From NCBI RefSeq assembly GCF_900112345.1, contig NZ_FOLB01000009.1, positions 145,912 to 209,911 on the forward strand: a stretch of 64,000 bases of DNA, read 5' to 3'. The first letter of the stretch is position 1, and each line of letters starts with the position of its first letter. Below the pieces are notes generated by a model, which was not told the origin of the DNA, ran no database searches, and saw nothing but the letters and a program-made list of their open reading frames with translations. The DNA is from Nocardioides terrae. GTDB taxonomy: Bacteria; Actinomycetota; Actinomycetes; Propionibacteriales; Nocardioidaceae. Made by a program: the position numbers and the translations under genes. Below, in pieces: positions 34,056-42,228 of the stretch.

Positions 34056-35306
34056 CTAGCCGCTCGAGGCCGCCGCGGACATCGGGCCGGTCGCGCCTGC
34101 GTCACCGGAGATGTGGGCCACCAGGATCGCGATGTCGTCCTCGGCGACGTGGTCGCCGACCACCTCGGCCAGTGCTCGGATGCAGGACATCTCCGGGTCG
34201 GTGGCGTCCCCGAGCGCGCCCGCCAGTCGAGCCGTGTTCGCACCGATGAGGTCGGCTGACGAGTCCTGGGCCGTCGGCCGTCGCTCCACGAGGCCGTCGG
34301 TGTAGAGGCAGAGGAACCCGCCGGCCGGCACGGTCACCAGGGTGCTCTGCCTCGGCGCGTGGGGCGACACTCCGAGCAGCCGGTCGTTCGGGAGCTGCGC
34401 GGACACCACGGGCGCGCCCGGTCTGCCGATCAGCGGCGCATAGTGCCCGGCCGAGCTGAACAGCCACTGGGTGAACGGCGGCTCGGAGACGCCGAAGATG
34501 ACGGTGGCCAGGGCATCGGGCTCGAAGTGGCAGATCTTGCGATCCAGGCGCCACAGCACCTCGGCGGGATTCTCGTGGTCCAGCGCATACGCGCGAAGGA
34601 CACTGCGCAGCCGGCCCATCACGATGGCTGACGCGAGCCCGTGGCCGACGACGTCACCCATCACCAGGCCGAGCCGACCGTCGGGCAGCTCGAAGACGTC
34701 GTACCAGTCGCCGCCGAGGTCCCCGTCGGCCGGGACGTAGCGAGCCGCGATGGAGATGCCGTTGGGCGTGCCCACCACGGTGGGCAGGAGGCTGCGCTGC
34801 AACGCGAGCGCGGCCGTCTGCTCGGCGTCGACGAAGCGGTCGTGAAGCACGGCGCCCAGGCGGTCGGCGAACTTGGTGAGCAGTCGCTTCTCGTCGTCGC
34901 TCGCCGGGTGCCGCTTCATGAAGCCGACGTGGAGGACACCGAGGAGCTCGCTGCCCGCCATGATCGGAACCCCGAGCAGCGACTGCACCCCGTGCGCCAG
35001 CAGGACCGGGTTGACGACCGTCGAGCTGTCGACCCGGGTGAGCGCCACGGGTTGGCGAGCCTGCGCGACGCGTCCGGCGAAACCCTCCCCGAGGGGGACG
35101 CGACGGGCACGACGCAGTGTGCGGTCCAGGCCGACGGTCGCGGCCGGCTCGAGGAGCGTCCTGGTGCGGTCCAGGACCAGGACCGTCGCGGTGTCGGCGT
35201 GCATCGCCGTGCGGACCTCCTCCAGCCGCGCGCTCAGCCCCGGATACGTCTCGGGGCTGCCATCCGGACCGGGGCTGGCTGTCGCGGCCGCGACATCGGC
35301 GGTCAT
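34056..35306 (-). CDS. GAF-PP2C (SpoIIE-type) phosphatase
   Basis: A 416-residue protein. GAF domain (about 25-170): TATVLVLDRTRTLLEPAATV, PLGEGFAGRVAQARQPV, LGVPIMAGSELLGVLHVGF. The PP2C domain (about 190-400) has LGGDWYDVFELPDG, MGDVVGHGLASA and EDDIAILVAH. The GAF ligand is unknown. Its ATG overlaps the stop of the upstream STAS gene (ATGA), so a phosphatase and its likely substrate are coupled. It converges on the STAS paralogue at 33734-34054 with a 1-bp gap. Confidence 0.85.
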   Translation of the reverse strand: MTADVAAATASPGPDGSPETYPGLSARLEEVRTAMHADTATVLVLDRTRTLLEPAATVGLDRTLRRARRVPLGEGFAGRVAQARQPVALTRVDSSTVVNPVLLAHGVQSLLGVPIMAGSELLGVLHVGFMKRHPASDDEKRLLTKFADRLGAVLHDRFVDAEQTAALALQRSLLPTVVGTPNGISIAARYVPADGDLGGDWYDVFELPDGRLGLVMGDVVGHGLASAIVMGRLRSVLRAYALDHENPAEVLWRLDRKICHFEPDALATVIFGVSEPPFTQWLFSSAGHYAPLIGRPGAPVVSAQLPNDRLLGVSPHAPRQSTLVTVPAGGFLCLYTDGLVERRPTAQDSSADLIGANTARLAGALGDATDPEMSCIRALAEVVGDHVAEDDIAILVAHISGDAGATGPMSAAASSG

Positions 35307-35632
35307 CTTCCGCCGTCGGACGGTGGCTCAGCCGGCGACTCAGCTGGCGGCCAGGCGTCGGCGAGGCCGGTGACCGTCAGGAGACGGTGCACGGACCGCG
35401 ACGGCTCGATCACGGCGAGGCTGCCACCGGCTGCTGACGCCAGCTTGGCGAGCTCGATGAGCGCTCCGAGCCCGACGGAGTCCATGAAGTCGACGGCCTT
35501 CATGTTCAAGGTCAGCGACTGGTGCTCGGCCAGCACCTCACGTCCTGCGTCGACCAGCTGCTGCCGGCTGACGAGGTCCACCGAGCCCCTCGGGCTCAGC
35601 TCCGATCCCACACGCGCGATGTCCAGTTCCAT
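35303..35632 (-). CDS. STAS-domain anti-sigma factor antagonist, RsbV-like (paralogue B)
   Basis: A 109-residue STAS protein with phosphorylatable serine in FMDSVGLGALIEL and shared paralogue blocks DLVSRQ and LVDAGREVL with the gene at 33734. The C-terminal tail is Pro/Glu-rich. It is the first gene of a two-gene unit with the GAF-PP2C phosphatase. The ATG at 35632 has AAGGGG about 9 bases upstream. A 7-bp inverted repeat sits 24 bases upstream of the start. Confidence 0.85.
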   Translation of the reverse strand: MELDIARVGSELSPRGSVDLVSRQQLVDAGREVLAEHQSLTLNMKAVDFMDSVGLGALIELAKLASAAGGSLAVIEPSRSVHRLLTVTGLADAWPPAESPAEPPSDGGR

Positions 35633-35987
35633 GCCGCTGCGCCCCTTCACCTGTTCAGATCGAACAACCCGATCTGCTTCAGGTTGTGCGGTGCCACTGA
35701 GCCAGAACGATACGGCCCTGCGGGCCGGGCCCGTCCCAACAGCCGGCATGTCGCGACCCTACCGCGCGCGATGCTCGACCGGGGCGTCCGGGCGACCGCC
35801 CCGTGAGGGTGTGGCTGCGGGACCGATGCCCGTCCAGGTGAGGGGACCACCAGTCGTTCGGCATGGGCTGCACAAACAGAGCCCGAGACGCCCGCAGGGA
35901 TCGAGACGTCGGCACGCATCCTGGCGAAGCCAGCCGTACGACACCGGCGACAGCGGCCCACACCCGGACATGGCGACGAGGACGCAT
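35633..35987. other. Intergenic region upstream of STAS paralogue B
   Basis: A 355-bp gap between the STAS gene start and the 3' end of the broken quinate/shikimate dehydrogenase gene. It contains the inverted repeat at 35656-35676 and a GC-rich dyad around 35714-35726 (CCCTGCGGGCCGGGCCCG). No credible coding frame was recognised. The leader of the STAS-phosphatase unit must be here. Confidence 0.5.
35656..35676. promoter_or_regulatory. Inverted repeat, candidate operator upstream of STAS/GAF-PP2C
   Basis: CAGATCG and CGATCTG form perfect 7-bp arms around a 7-base AT-richer spacer (AACAACC), 24 bases upstream of the STAS ATG. Size and symmetry fit a dimeric repressor site, or a small leader hairpin. 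No regulator is assigned. Confidence 0.4.
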
Positions 35988-36844
35988 TCAGCCCTCAGTC
36001 GTCAGCTCATCGAAGTGCGCGGTCATCCGGACAGGGTCTGCGACTTCGCCGGTGAAGTACTCGAATGCGCCGACAGCCTGCTGGACCGCCATCCCGCCTC
36101 CGGGTACGACGCGGCAACCACGGTCACGCGCGAGGCGGATCAACTCTGTCTCGAGCGGAAAGTAGACCACGTCGGAGACCCAGAGCTCGGGCCGTAGGAG
36201 GGCCTCGGGAACAGGCAGCCCCTCGTGGCCGAGCATCCCGACGGGGGTCGCGTTGACGACGCCTCCGGCCCGCTCGAGAGCAGGAGCGAGTCGGTCGGCG
36301 ACCGCCACGCGATGACGACCGAACTTTGTCGACAGGCGTGAAGCACACGCACCAGCACGCGCTGGGTCTACGTCGAAGAACTCGACGTGCTCGGCGCCCT
36401 GCTCGAGCAGGGCGTAACCGACCGCCACTCCTGCCCCGCCGGCACCGACGACGACGGCGCGGTCCGTCACCGCGTCGGGCAGCACCGCGCGGAACGCGCG
36501 GCCATAGCCCCACCAGTCGGTGTTCGACCGATGCGGCGGCCGTTGCCGAAGACGATCGTATTGACCGCCCCCAGGTCCGTTGCGTCGCCTGAGAGCTCGT
36601 CGAGCAGGGGGATCACCGCCTGCTTGAACGGATGGGTGATGTTGAGCCCGTCGAACCCGAAGCGCTCTGCCCAGGCGAGAATGCCGGGCAGGTCCTCGGC
36701 TCCCATCCTGTGGATACCCGCGTCGATGATGCGGTAGCTGATGCGCAGCCCGTGCATGTCGCCCTCCCGCTCCTGCATCGCGGGTGTGAGCGAGCCGGAG
36801 ATGTCTTGGCCGACAAGAGCCAGCAGGAGGCTTCGCCGGGACAC
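35988..36844 (-). pseudogene. Quinate/shikimate dehydrogenase (QsuD/AroE family), frameshifted
   Basis: Two frames together give one full-length enzyme. The N-terminal part (GTG 36844, LALVGQDISGSLTPAMQERE, GLNITHPFKQAVIPLLDEL, GAVNTIVFGNG) is in one frame; from about 36527 downward the match shifts to another (NTDWWGYGRAF, VVVGAGGAGVAVGYALLEQG, GVVNATPVGM, DVVYFPLETELI). Restoring one base between GG and TCGAAC would rejoin them as GSNTDWWGYG. The SLTPAM motif and overall match fit the Corynebacterium QsuD type, which oxidises quinate or shikimate with NAD. It is divergent from the catabolic operon. Alternative: a sequencing error. Confidence 0.75.
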
Positions 36845-36956
36845 CTCTCGCCCCAGCCGCCGACGAGAAGGGGCGGCGTGTAGCGAACGTATCGGGCCGC
36901 CCGGCATCCGCTTGCCCGCGAGCGTGCTGGTTGCGTCGGCACGGCAGGCCTGGTTC

Positions 36957-36974
36957 AATAATCAGGAAACCTGT
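36957..36974 (+). promoter_or_regulatory. Candidate promoter -10 box with adjoining operator, catabolic operon
   Basis: AATAAT (36957-36962) looks like a -10 hexamer and is directly followed by CAGGAAACCTG, an odd-length palindrome CAGG-AAA-CCTG. The same 14 bases ATCAGGAAACCTGT recur at 43705-43718 before the MFS gene with a -10-like TATGAT in the same place. The site would overlap the transcription start, fitting repression by the MarR protein encoded at 43178 (inference). TGGAGG at 36981-36986 is the ribosome binding site for GTG 36991. Confidence 0.6.
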
Positions 36975-36990
36975 CGATTCTGGAGGCCTT

Positions 36991-37782
36991 GTGTCACACC
37001 CGTTCGCCGAGCTCCCTCGGACCCTGCGCGCATCGCGCGTGGACAAGGTCGCGATCCTCACCCTGGCGCGGCCGGAGAAGCGCAACGCGCTCAGCGACGA
37101 GACGGTTCTCGGGATCGAGCGGTTCTTCACCGCTCTTCCGGCCGAGGTCCGCTCGGTGGTGATCGACGCCGATGGCGATCACTTCTGTGCCGGCCTCGAC
37201 CTGGGCGAGATGGCCGAGCGCGACTCGCTCGCGGGTGTGCGCCACTCGCGGATGTGGCACCGGGTCTTCGAGCAGGTCGAGTTCGGTCCGGTCCCCGTAG
37301 TCTCCGCGCTGAAGGGTGCCGTGGTGGGCGGAGGGCTGGAGCTGGCCGCGGCGACGCACATCCGGATCGCCGAACGCTCGACGTTCTACGCCCTACCGGA
37401 GGGCATGCGGGGCCTGTTCGTGGGGGGCGGCGGCTCCGTCCGCATTCCCCGCCTGATCGGCGTGGCCCGCATGGCCGACCTGATGCTGACGGGCCGCCGC
37501 TACAGCGCCGAGGAGGGCGCGGCGCTGGGCCTCTCCCAGTACCTCACAGAGGACGGGGGCGGCTTGGACCTCGCGCTCGAGCTGGCGACGCGGATCGCTG
37601 ACAACGCGCCGCAGACCAACTACGCGATCGTCCAGGCGCTCCCCCGAATCGCCGAGGCGAGCCCGAACGAGGGCTACGTGATGGAGTCGATGATGGCTGC
37701 CATCGCGCAAGGCACCGACGACGCCAAGCAGCGGATGCAGGCCTTCCTCGAGGGCCGTGCCCAGAAGGTGACCGAACGATGA
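36991..37782 (+). CDS. Enoyl-CoA hydratase/isomerase (crotonase) family, CouM-like candidate
   Basis: A 263-residue crotonase. The oxyanion-hole segments are HFCAGLDLGEM and ALKGAVVGGGLELAAATHI, followed by LPEGMRGLFVGGGGSVRIPR, where the catalytic acid/base Glu is expected. The GTG start has TGGAGG 4 bases upstream. It is the first gene of a five-gene unit with four-base overlaps. In the proposed pathway it hydrates a hydroxycinnamoyl-CoA double bond (inference from neighbours, by comparison with Rhodococcus couM). Other crotonase reactions cannot be excluded. Confidence 0.8.
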   Translation: MSHPFAELPRTLRASRVDKVAILTLARPEKRNALSDETVLGIERFFTALPAEVRSVVIDADGDHFCAGLDLGEMAERDSLAGVRHSRMWHRVFEQVEFGPVPVVSALKGAVVGGGLELAAATHIRIAERSTFYALPEGMRGLFVGGGGSVRIPRLIGVARMADLMLTGRRYSAEEGAALGLSQYLTEDGGGLDLALELATRIADNAPQTNYAIVQALPRIAEASPNEGYVMESMMAAIAQGTDDAKQRMQAFLEGRAQKVTER

Positions 37783-39773
37783 GCGTGCAGACCGGCGACG
37801 TCCTCTGGAGTCCGCCCGCGGACGTCCTGGAGACCACCCAGGTCGGCCGATTCCTGAGCTGGGTGCGGGAGGACCGTGGTCTGGACGTGCGCGACCACGA
37901 CGCGCTCTGGCGTTGGTCGGTCGAGGACCTCGACGGCTTCTGGTCGGCGGTGTGGGACTTCTTCGGCGTGATCGATCATGGCGAGCGCAGCGCAGTCCTG
38001 TCCGAGCGGACGATGCCTGGCGCGGCGTGGTTCCCGGACTCGCTGCTCAACTACGCCGAGCAGGCGCTTCGAGGCGCCGGTGACAGCATCGAGGACACCG
38101 TCGCCGTCTTCGGCCGCTCGCAAGCGCGAGCGGACGTCGACCTGACCTGGCGAGAGCTGCGCGACCAGGTTGCTCGCGCCCGGCGCGCCCTCGTCGACCT
38201 CGGGGTGAGGCCGGGCGACCGGGTCGCCGGCTATCTGCCCAACACGCCCGAGGCGCTGGTCGCCTTCCTGGCTGCGGCCGGGCTGGGCGCGGTGTGGACG
38301 AGCTGCGCGATCGAGTTCGGCCCGCGCAGCGTGATCGACAGGTTCGGCCAGGTGGAGCCGGTCGTGCTGCTCGTGGCGGGTGGCTACCAGTACGGCGCCA
38401 AGCCGATCGACCGCCGTGAGCAGGCTGCCGAGATCGCGGCCGCGCTGCCGAGCGTCCGCCACGTCCTCGACATCGAGTACGGCGACTGGCGCGTCGCCGG
38501 CGCCACCTCATGGCGGACACTGCTCGTCGGAGCGACCGAGCCGATCCACGACACCACGCCGGTGCCGTTCGACCACCCGCTCGTCGTGCTGTTCTCCTCC
38601 GGCACCACCGGCAAGCCGAAGGCGATCGTGCACGGCCACGGCGGCATCACGCTGGAGCACCTGAAGAACCATGCCCTCTCGTGGGACCTCGGCCCCGGAG
38701 ACGTGATGCTGTGGTACTCCACCACCGCCTGGATGATGTGGAACGCACTGGTCTCCGGCCTCCTGGTCGGCGCCTCGATCGTGATGATCGACGGTGACCC
38801 GGCGTACCCAGATCTCGCCTGGCAGTGGCGGCTGGCCGAGCAGACGGGGGCGACCCTGATGGGCGCCAGCCCCGGTTTCGTGATGGCCTGCCGCGCCGCC
38901 GGCCTCGACCTGCACGGCCTGGACCTGCGCATCCGAGTCGTCGGCTCGGCCGGCTCTCCGCTTCCGCCGGAGGGGTACGCGTGGATCGGTGCGCAGCTCG
39001 GCCCGCGGGTCCAGCTCAACGTCGGCAGCGGCGGCACTGACGTCTGCAGCGGTCTGGTGCAGAACAACCCGCTGCTGCCCGTCAGGGCCGGGATGATCTC
39101 CGGCCGCGCGCTGGCCGTCGATGCTCACGCCTACGACGAGGCCGGCCAGGAAGTCACCGGTGAGCCGGGTGAGCTCGTCGTGACCTCACCGATGCCGTCC
39201 ATGCCGGTCGGCCTGTGGGGCGACGAGGACGGGACCCGGCTGCGGGACACCTACTTCGACACCTATCCCGGCATCTGGCGGCACGGCGACTGGATCGTCT
39301 TCCACGCCGACGGCAGCTGCGTGGTCACCGGCCGCAGCGACGCCACGCTCAACCGGGGTGGCGTCCGGCTCGGCACCGCGGAGTTCTACCGCGTCGTCGA
39401 GGAGCTGCCCGGCGTGAACGACAGTCTCGTCGTCCACCTCGAGGACCCCGCCGGCGGCAACGGCGATCTCATCCTCTTCGTGGCCACCCAAGCCGAGCTG
39501 GACGAGCGGCTGACGGGCGTGATCCGCACCGCCCTGCGCACGGGTCTCTCACCGCGCCATGTCCCGGACCGGGTGATCGGCGTACCGGCGATTCCGCGCA
39601 ACCTCACCGGCAAGAAGCTCGAGCTGCCGGTCAAGCGCATCCTGCAGGGCACGCCGGTCGCGCAGGTGGTCAGCCGCGACGCCCTCGCGGACCCGAGGGT
39701 CATCGACCCGTTCATCGCGTTCGCACGCGAGCGCGTCCACCGGACCGCTCAGAACCAGGGGGTTCACGCGTGA
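37779..39773 (+). CDS. Acetoacetyl-CoA synthetase family acyl-CoA ligase
   Basis: A 664-residue ANL enzyme with the long N-terminal region of acetoacetate-CoA ligases (LWRWSVEDLDGFWSAVWDFF, PGAAWFPDSLLNYAEQAL). P-loop: FSSGTTGKPKAIVHGHGG. Later motifs are NVGSGGTDVCSG, a hinge near GSCVVTGRSDATLNRGG and the lysine region RNLTGKKLELPVKR. Length and motifs fit AacS, which activates acetoacetate. In this aromatic-acid-like operon it might instead act on a ketoacyl or aryl acid. It overlaps the crotonase stop and the dehydrogenase GTG by four bases each. Confidence 0.8.
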   Translation: MSVQTGDVLWSPPADVLETTQVGRFLSWVREDRGLDVRDHDALWRWSVEDLDGFWSAVWDFFGVIDHGERSAVLSERTMPGAAWFPDSLLNYAEQALRGAGDSIEDTVAVFGRSQARADVDLTWRELRDQVARARRALVDLGVRPGDRVAGYLPNTPEALVAFLAAAGLGAVWTSCAIEFGPRSVIDRFGQVEPVVLLVAGGYQYGAKPIDRREQAAEIAAALPSVRHVLDIEYGDWRVAGATSWRTLLVGATEPIHDTTPVPFDHPLVVLFSSGTTGKPKAIVHGHGGITLEHLKNHALSWDLGPGDVMLWYSTTAWMMWNALVSGLLVGASIVMIDGDPAYPDLAWQWRLAEQTGATLMGASPGFVMACRAAGLDLHGLDLRIRVVGSAGSPLPPEGYAWIGAQLGPRVQLNVGSGGTDVCSGLVQNNPLLPVRAGMISGRALAVDAHAYDEAGQEVTGEPGELVVTSPMPSMPVGLWGDEDGTRLRDTYFDTYPGIWRHGDWIVFHADGSCVVTGRSDATLNRGGVRLGTAEFYRVVEELPGVNDSLVVHLEDPAGGNGDLILFVATQAELDERLTGVIRTALRTGLSPRHVPDRVIGVPAIPRNLTGKKLELPVKRILQGTPVAQVVSRDALADPRVIDPFIAFARERVHRTAQNQGVHA

Positions 39774-40729
39774 GGACCGAGATCACCACCGTCGCCGTCG
39801 TCGGCGCCGGATCGATCGGCGGCAGCTGGGCGGCGCTCGCCCTGGCCAAGGGGCTGACCGTCCACGCGGCCGACCCCGACCCAGCGGCGGAGAACCGGCT
39901 CCGCGCCGCCGTCGCCGACCACCTCGTCGAGCTCGACACCGAGCCCGCGGCGCTCGAGCGGCTGACCGTCCACGGCGATGCCGCGACGGCGGCCGCACAG
40001 GCCGACCTCGTCCTCGAGGCGGGGCCGGAGCGTGTCGACGTGAAGCGCGACCTCTTCGCCACCCTCGACGCCGCCACCCCGAGCGACGTGGTGATCGCCA
40101 GCAGCTCCTCCGGCTTCGGCCCGAGCGCGTTCCAGGACGCCTGCGGCAACCCCGAGCGTGTGGTCGTGGCACACCCCTTCAACCCGCCGCATCTGGTGCC
40201 GCTCGTCGAGGTGGTCGGCGGCAGGGCGACCTCCGAGGAGGCCATCGAGGCGACCATGGCCGCGATGGTGCTGCTCGGACGCCGCCCGGTGCGCGTGCGG
40301 GCCGAGCTGCCCGGTCACGTGGTCAACCGGCTCCAGTCGGCGTTGTGGCGCGAGGCCTACGACCTGGTACGGCGGGGGGCCATCACGGTTGCCGACCTCG
40401 ACCAGGCGGTCGCCTCGGGGCCGGGCCTGCGCTGGGCGCTCCTCGGTCCGATCGCCACCCAGCACCTCTCCGGTGGACCCGGCGGCATGGCCCACGTGCT
40501 CGAGCACCTGGGACCGCCGATGGTGGACTGGTGGAACGACCTGGGCTCGCCCGAGCTCACCCCCGACCTCAACGAGCAGCTCGTCAGCGGTGTGACCGCG
40601 GAGATGGGCGGCCGCGAGCGCGACGTCCTGGCCCGGCGCGATCGCGCGCTGCGCGAGCTGCTCGCGCTCAAGCAGCGTGTCGGGCTGACCGACCTGCGCG
40701 AGCTCGCCGAGGAAGGTGACCAACGATGA
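39770..40729 (+). CDS. 3-hydroxyacyl-CoA dehydrogenase family (CouN / carnitine dehydrogenase-like)
   Basis: A 319-residue NAD-dependent dehydrogenase with the Rossmann motif VAVVGAGSIGGSWAALALA, VLEAGPERVDVKRDLFATLD, SSSSGFGPSAF and the catalytic region VAHPFNPPHLVPLVEVVGG, whose His is the family base. VRAELPGHVVNRLQSALWRE starts the C-terminal helical domain. Close relatives include L-carnitine dehydrogenases and 3-hydroxybutyryl-CoA dehydrogenases. In the proposed pathway it oxidises the 3-hydroxyacyl-CoA from the crotonase to the 3-keto thioester (CouN role, inferred). The GTG start overlaps the upstream TGA. Confidence 0.8.
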   Translation: MRTEITTVAVVGAGSIGGSWAALALAKGLTVHAADPDPAAENRLRAAVADHLVELDTEPAALERLTVHGDAATAAAQADLVLEAGPERVDVKRDLFATLDAATPSDVVIASSSSGFGPSAFQDACGNPERVVVAHPFNPPHLVPLVEVVGGRATSEEAIEATMAAMVLLGRRPVRVRAELPGHVVNRLQSALWREAYDLVRRGAITVADLDQAVASGPGLRWALLGPIATQHLSGGPGGMAHVLEHLGPPMVDWWNDLGSPELTPDLNEQLVSGVTAEMGGRERDVLARRDRALRELLALKQRVGLTDLRELAEEGDQR

Positions 40730-42228
40730 GGGACAACGGGCTCGGGTCGTGGACCCGGCGCCGCGCGCGGATGACGCCCGCCCAGGCAGCCCTGGTCCAG
40801 GACGGCGTGCCGACGACGTACGCCGACCTCCACCGAGCCACCACCCGACTGGCCCACGGGCTGCGTCGGCGCGGCATCGGGCACGGCGACCGGGTCGCCT
40901 TCCTCGGCCTCAACTCGGTGGAGCTGGTCGTGGCGATGTTCGCGACCGCACAGCTCGGCGCGGTCTTCGTGCCGGTGAACACCCGGCTGGCGACGCCCGA
41001 GCTGGCGCAGGTGCTCGGCCACAGCGGCTCCGGCCTGCTCCTGGTCGAGGACGCGCTGGCAGGCCCGACGAACGACCCCGCGATCACCGGTCTCGGGATG
41101 GACGTGGTCGGCTTCTCGAGAGCGGGCGGCACCGGACTCCAGGCGCTGATGGCTGAGGACGAGACCGAGATCGACGAGCCGATCGCACTCGACGACCTCT
41201 TCATGATCCAGTACACGTCCGGGACCAGCGGTCGTCCCAAGGGCGTGATGCTGACCCACGGGAACGTCGTGTGGAACGTCTACAACCTGCTCGTCGACGT
41301 CGACCTGACCAGCGAGGAGATCGCCCTCGTCACCGCCCCGCTGTTCCACACCGCAGCGCTGAACCAGGTGCTGTTCCCCACCATCCTCAAGGGCGGAACC
41401 GCGCTCATCGAGGCGAAGTTCGACCCGGCGCGCGCCATCGACCTCATCGAGTCCCACCGCGTCAGCCTGCTGTTCGGCGTCACCTCGATGTATCTGGCCC
41501 TGGCCGCTTCTCCGCGGTTCCGCGAGGCAGACCTCGACAGCCTGCGCCTGGCGTTGAGCGGCGGCGCGCCGATCCCCGAGTCGCTGCTGCACACCTGGCT
41601 CGACCGCGGTCTGATGATCGTCCAGGGCTATGGCCTGACGGAGGCGTCGCCCGGCACCACGATGCTGCGTGCCGCCGACGGCGTCCGCAAGGTCGGCTCG
41701 GCCGGCACCCCCTGCTTCTTCACCGACGTCCGCGTCGTGCACGGCGAGCGCGAGGCGGAGGTCGGTGAGACGGGCGAGGTGCTCGTCTCCGGACCGAACG
41801 TCTCCCCCGGCTACTGGCGCGACGACGAGACGACGGCCGCCGCCTTCGAGGAGGACTGGCTGCACACCGGCGATCTGGCCGTCCGGGATGAGGAGGGCTA
41901 TGTGCGTATCGTCGACCGTCTCAAGGACATGTACATCTCCGGCGGCGAGAACGTCTATCCCGTCGAGGTCGAGCAGGCATTGCACAGCCATCCCGACATC
42001 GCCGAGTGCGCCGTCATCGGCGTCACCGACGAGACGTGGGGTGAGGTGGGCCGTGCGTTCGTGGTGCTTCGCGAGGGCGCTCGGCTCGACACCGCTGCGG
42101 TGCTCGCCCATCTCGACGGCCGGCTGGCGCGCTACAAGCTGCCGAAGTCCGTCGTCTTCCTGTCCGAGCTGCCGCACAACGCGTCCGGCAAGCTCGTGAA
42201 GTCCCGACTTCGAGAGGCCACTTCGTGA
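40726..42228 (+). CDS. Acyl-CoA ligase (AMP-binding), hydroxycinnamate CoA ligase candidate
   Basis: A 500-residue ANL enzyme with P-loop YTSGTSGRPKGVMLTHGN, YGLTEASPGTTML, hinge HTGDLAVRDEEGYVRIVDRL and catalytic lysine in NASGKLVKSRLRE. The length and FAD-like motifs fit medium-chain or aromatic acyl-CoA ligases such as CouL or feruloyl-CoA synthetase. It would provide the first step (acid to CoA thioester) for the neighbouring hydratase and dehydrogenase. The exact substrate is not visible. It is coupled by ATGA to the dehydrogenase and by GTGA to the amidohydrolase. Confidence 0.8.
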   Translation: MRDNGLGSWTRRRARMTPAQAALVQDGVPTTYADLHRATTRLAHGLRRRGIGHGDRVAFLGLNSVELVVAMFATAQLGAVFVPVNTRLATPELAQVLGHSGSGLLLVEDALAGPTNDPAITGLGMDVVGFSRAGGTGLQALMAEDETEIDEPIALDDLFMIQYTSGTSGRPKGVMLTHGNVVWNVYNLLVDVDLTSEEIALVTAPLFHTAALNQVLFPTILKGGTALIEAKFDPARAIDLIESHRVSLLFGVTSMYLALAASPRFREADLDSLRLALSGGAPIPESLLHTWLDRGLMIVQGYGLTEASPGTTMLRAADGVRKVGSAGTPCFFTDVRVVHGEREAEVGETGEVLVSGPNVSPGYWRDDETTAAAFEEDWLHTGDLAVRDEEGYVRIVDRLKDMYISGGENVYPVEVEQALHSHPDIAECAVIGVTDETWGEVGRAFVVLREGARLDTAAVLAHLDGRLARYKLPKSVVFLSELPHNASGKLVKSRLREATS

